Positions 14,942 through 15,029 of a stretch of DNA of 15,029 nucleotides are shown here, in pieces. Source of the DNA: Parabacteroides sp. AM08-6 (lineage in GTDB: Bacteria; Bacteroidota; Bacteroidia; Bacteroidales; Tannerellaceae). Within the stretch, counting starts at the first letter, position 1. The number at the start of each line of letters is the position of its first letter. Made by a program: the position numbers and the translations under genes. The notes beneath the pieces are model-generated. The model ran no database searches. It was not told where the DNA came from and saw only the letters and a list, made by a program, of their open reading frames with translations. The stretch lies in the NCBI RefSeq assembly GCF_003473295.1, contig NZ_QRMP01000046.1:1-15029 (forward strand), written 5' to 3'.

Positions 14942-14975
14942 GCAAAGCCGTTCGGTTGCCGCCGGACGGCTTTGC
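14942..14975. repeat. GC-rich 14-bp hairpin near the right end
   Basis: GCAAAGCCGTTCGG (14942-14955) pairs with CCGGACGGCTTTGC (14962-14975) around a 6-base loop, with 13 Watson-Crick pairs and one G-T. No T-run follows on either strand, so it is a poor intrinsic terminator. It could be the structured part of a small RNA or leader transcribed rightward, or part of an attachment or regulatory region. The rest of the stretch to base 15029 shows no gene I can support. Confidence 0.6.
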
Positions 14976-15029
14976 TGTTCCTATTCAATGTTTCACATCT
15001 TCCGTGATTTGAGCTAAAATCGACTATTC

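Noticed and set aside
14942..14975. The GC-rich hairpin as an intrinsic terminator
   Set aside because: Neither strand has a T-run after the stem, so the defining feature of a Rho-independent terminator is missing.
14903..15010. A short GTG-started plus-strand frame through the GC-rich hairpin
   Set aside because: It is about 35 codons, has no supporting initiation signal, and its sequence is dictated by the hairpin arms.
1..15029. CRISPR array, tRNA gene, retroelement (diversity-generating) cassette, insertion sequence or defence genes
   Set aside because: I looked for regularly spaced repeats, a tRNA cloverleaf, reverse transcriptase motifs, transposases and defence domains and saw none. 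The genes are accounted for by phage packaging, head, tail and recombinase functions.

Overview
The window holds most of the packaging, head and tail module of a tailed phage with HK97-type head genes and a non-contractile tail (siphovirus-like). It is almost certainly a prophage, because two tyrosine recombinases sit next to the terminase genes. Every gene I accept lies on the minus strand, so the reading order runs from right to left. The DNA is AT-rich. Start codons mostly lack a strong Shine-Dalgarno sequence, the likely promoters resemble the Bacteroidota pattern (TTTG, about 20 nt, TAnnTTTG), and the proteins look like those of gut Bacteroidota phages. I infer a host in or near Bacteroides or Parabacteroides; this is family recognition, not a search result.

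Layout in reading order. 15029-14858 is non-coding and carries four tandem dyad symmetries. 14857-12971 encodes two tandem tyrosine recombinases. 12970-12701 is non-coding, with a candidate promoter and a striking C/G-rich block just upstream of the terminase that I propose as a candidate cos or packaging-start region. 12700-10527 encodes the small and large terminase subunits. 10526-10318 is a 209-bp gap with a good intrinsic terminator followed by a candidate promoter. 10317-7182 encodes portal, maturation protease and major capsid. 7185-5379 encodes a helix-hairpin-helix protein and the connector, head-closure, gp10-like and tail-terminator proteins. 5374-397 encodes the tail tube, two tail assembly chaperone frames joined by a probable -1 frameshift, the tape measure and a large tail-tip protein. 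407-1 is the start of a further tail gene that runs off the window.

Most structural genes overlap by 1 to 13 nt or are separated by only a few bases, which points to a translationally coupled operon. Terminase packages DNA through the portal into a shell of HK97-fold capsid protein matured by the protease. The small connector genes close the head and join it to the tail. Tail tube protein assembles around the tape measure with help from the two chaperone products, and the tail-tip protein sits at the distal end. No lysis, replication, repressor, excisionase or HNH endonuclease gene is in the window.

I do not see a novel defence, retroelement or CRISPR-type system. The items most worth following are the A9 frameshift site (4641-4649), the dyad array beside the first recombinase (14890-14975), the C/G-rich block upstream of the terminase (12751-12825), the pair of recombinases of which at least the first lacks an arm-binding domain, and the terminator/promoter pair that separates terminase from portal.
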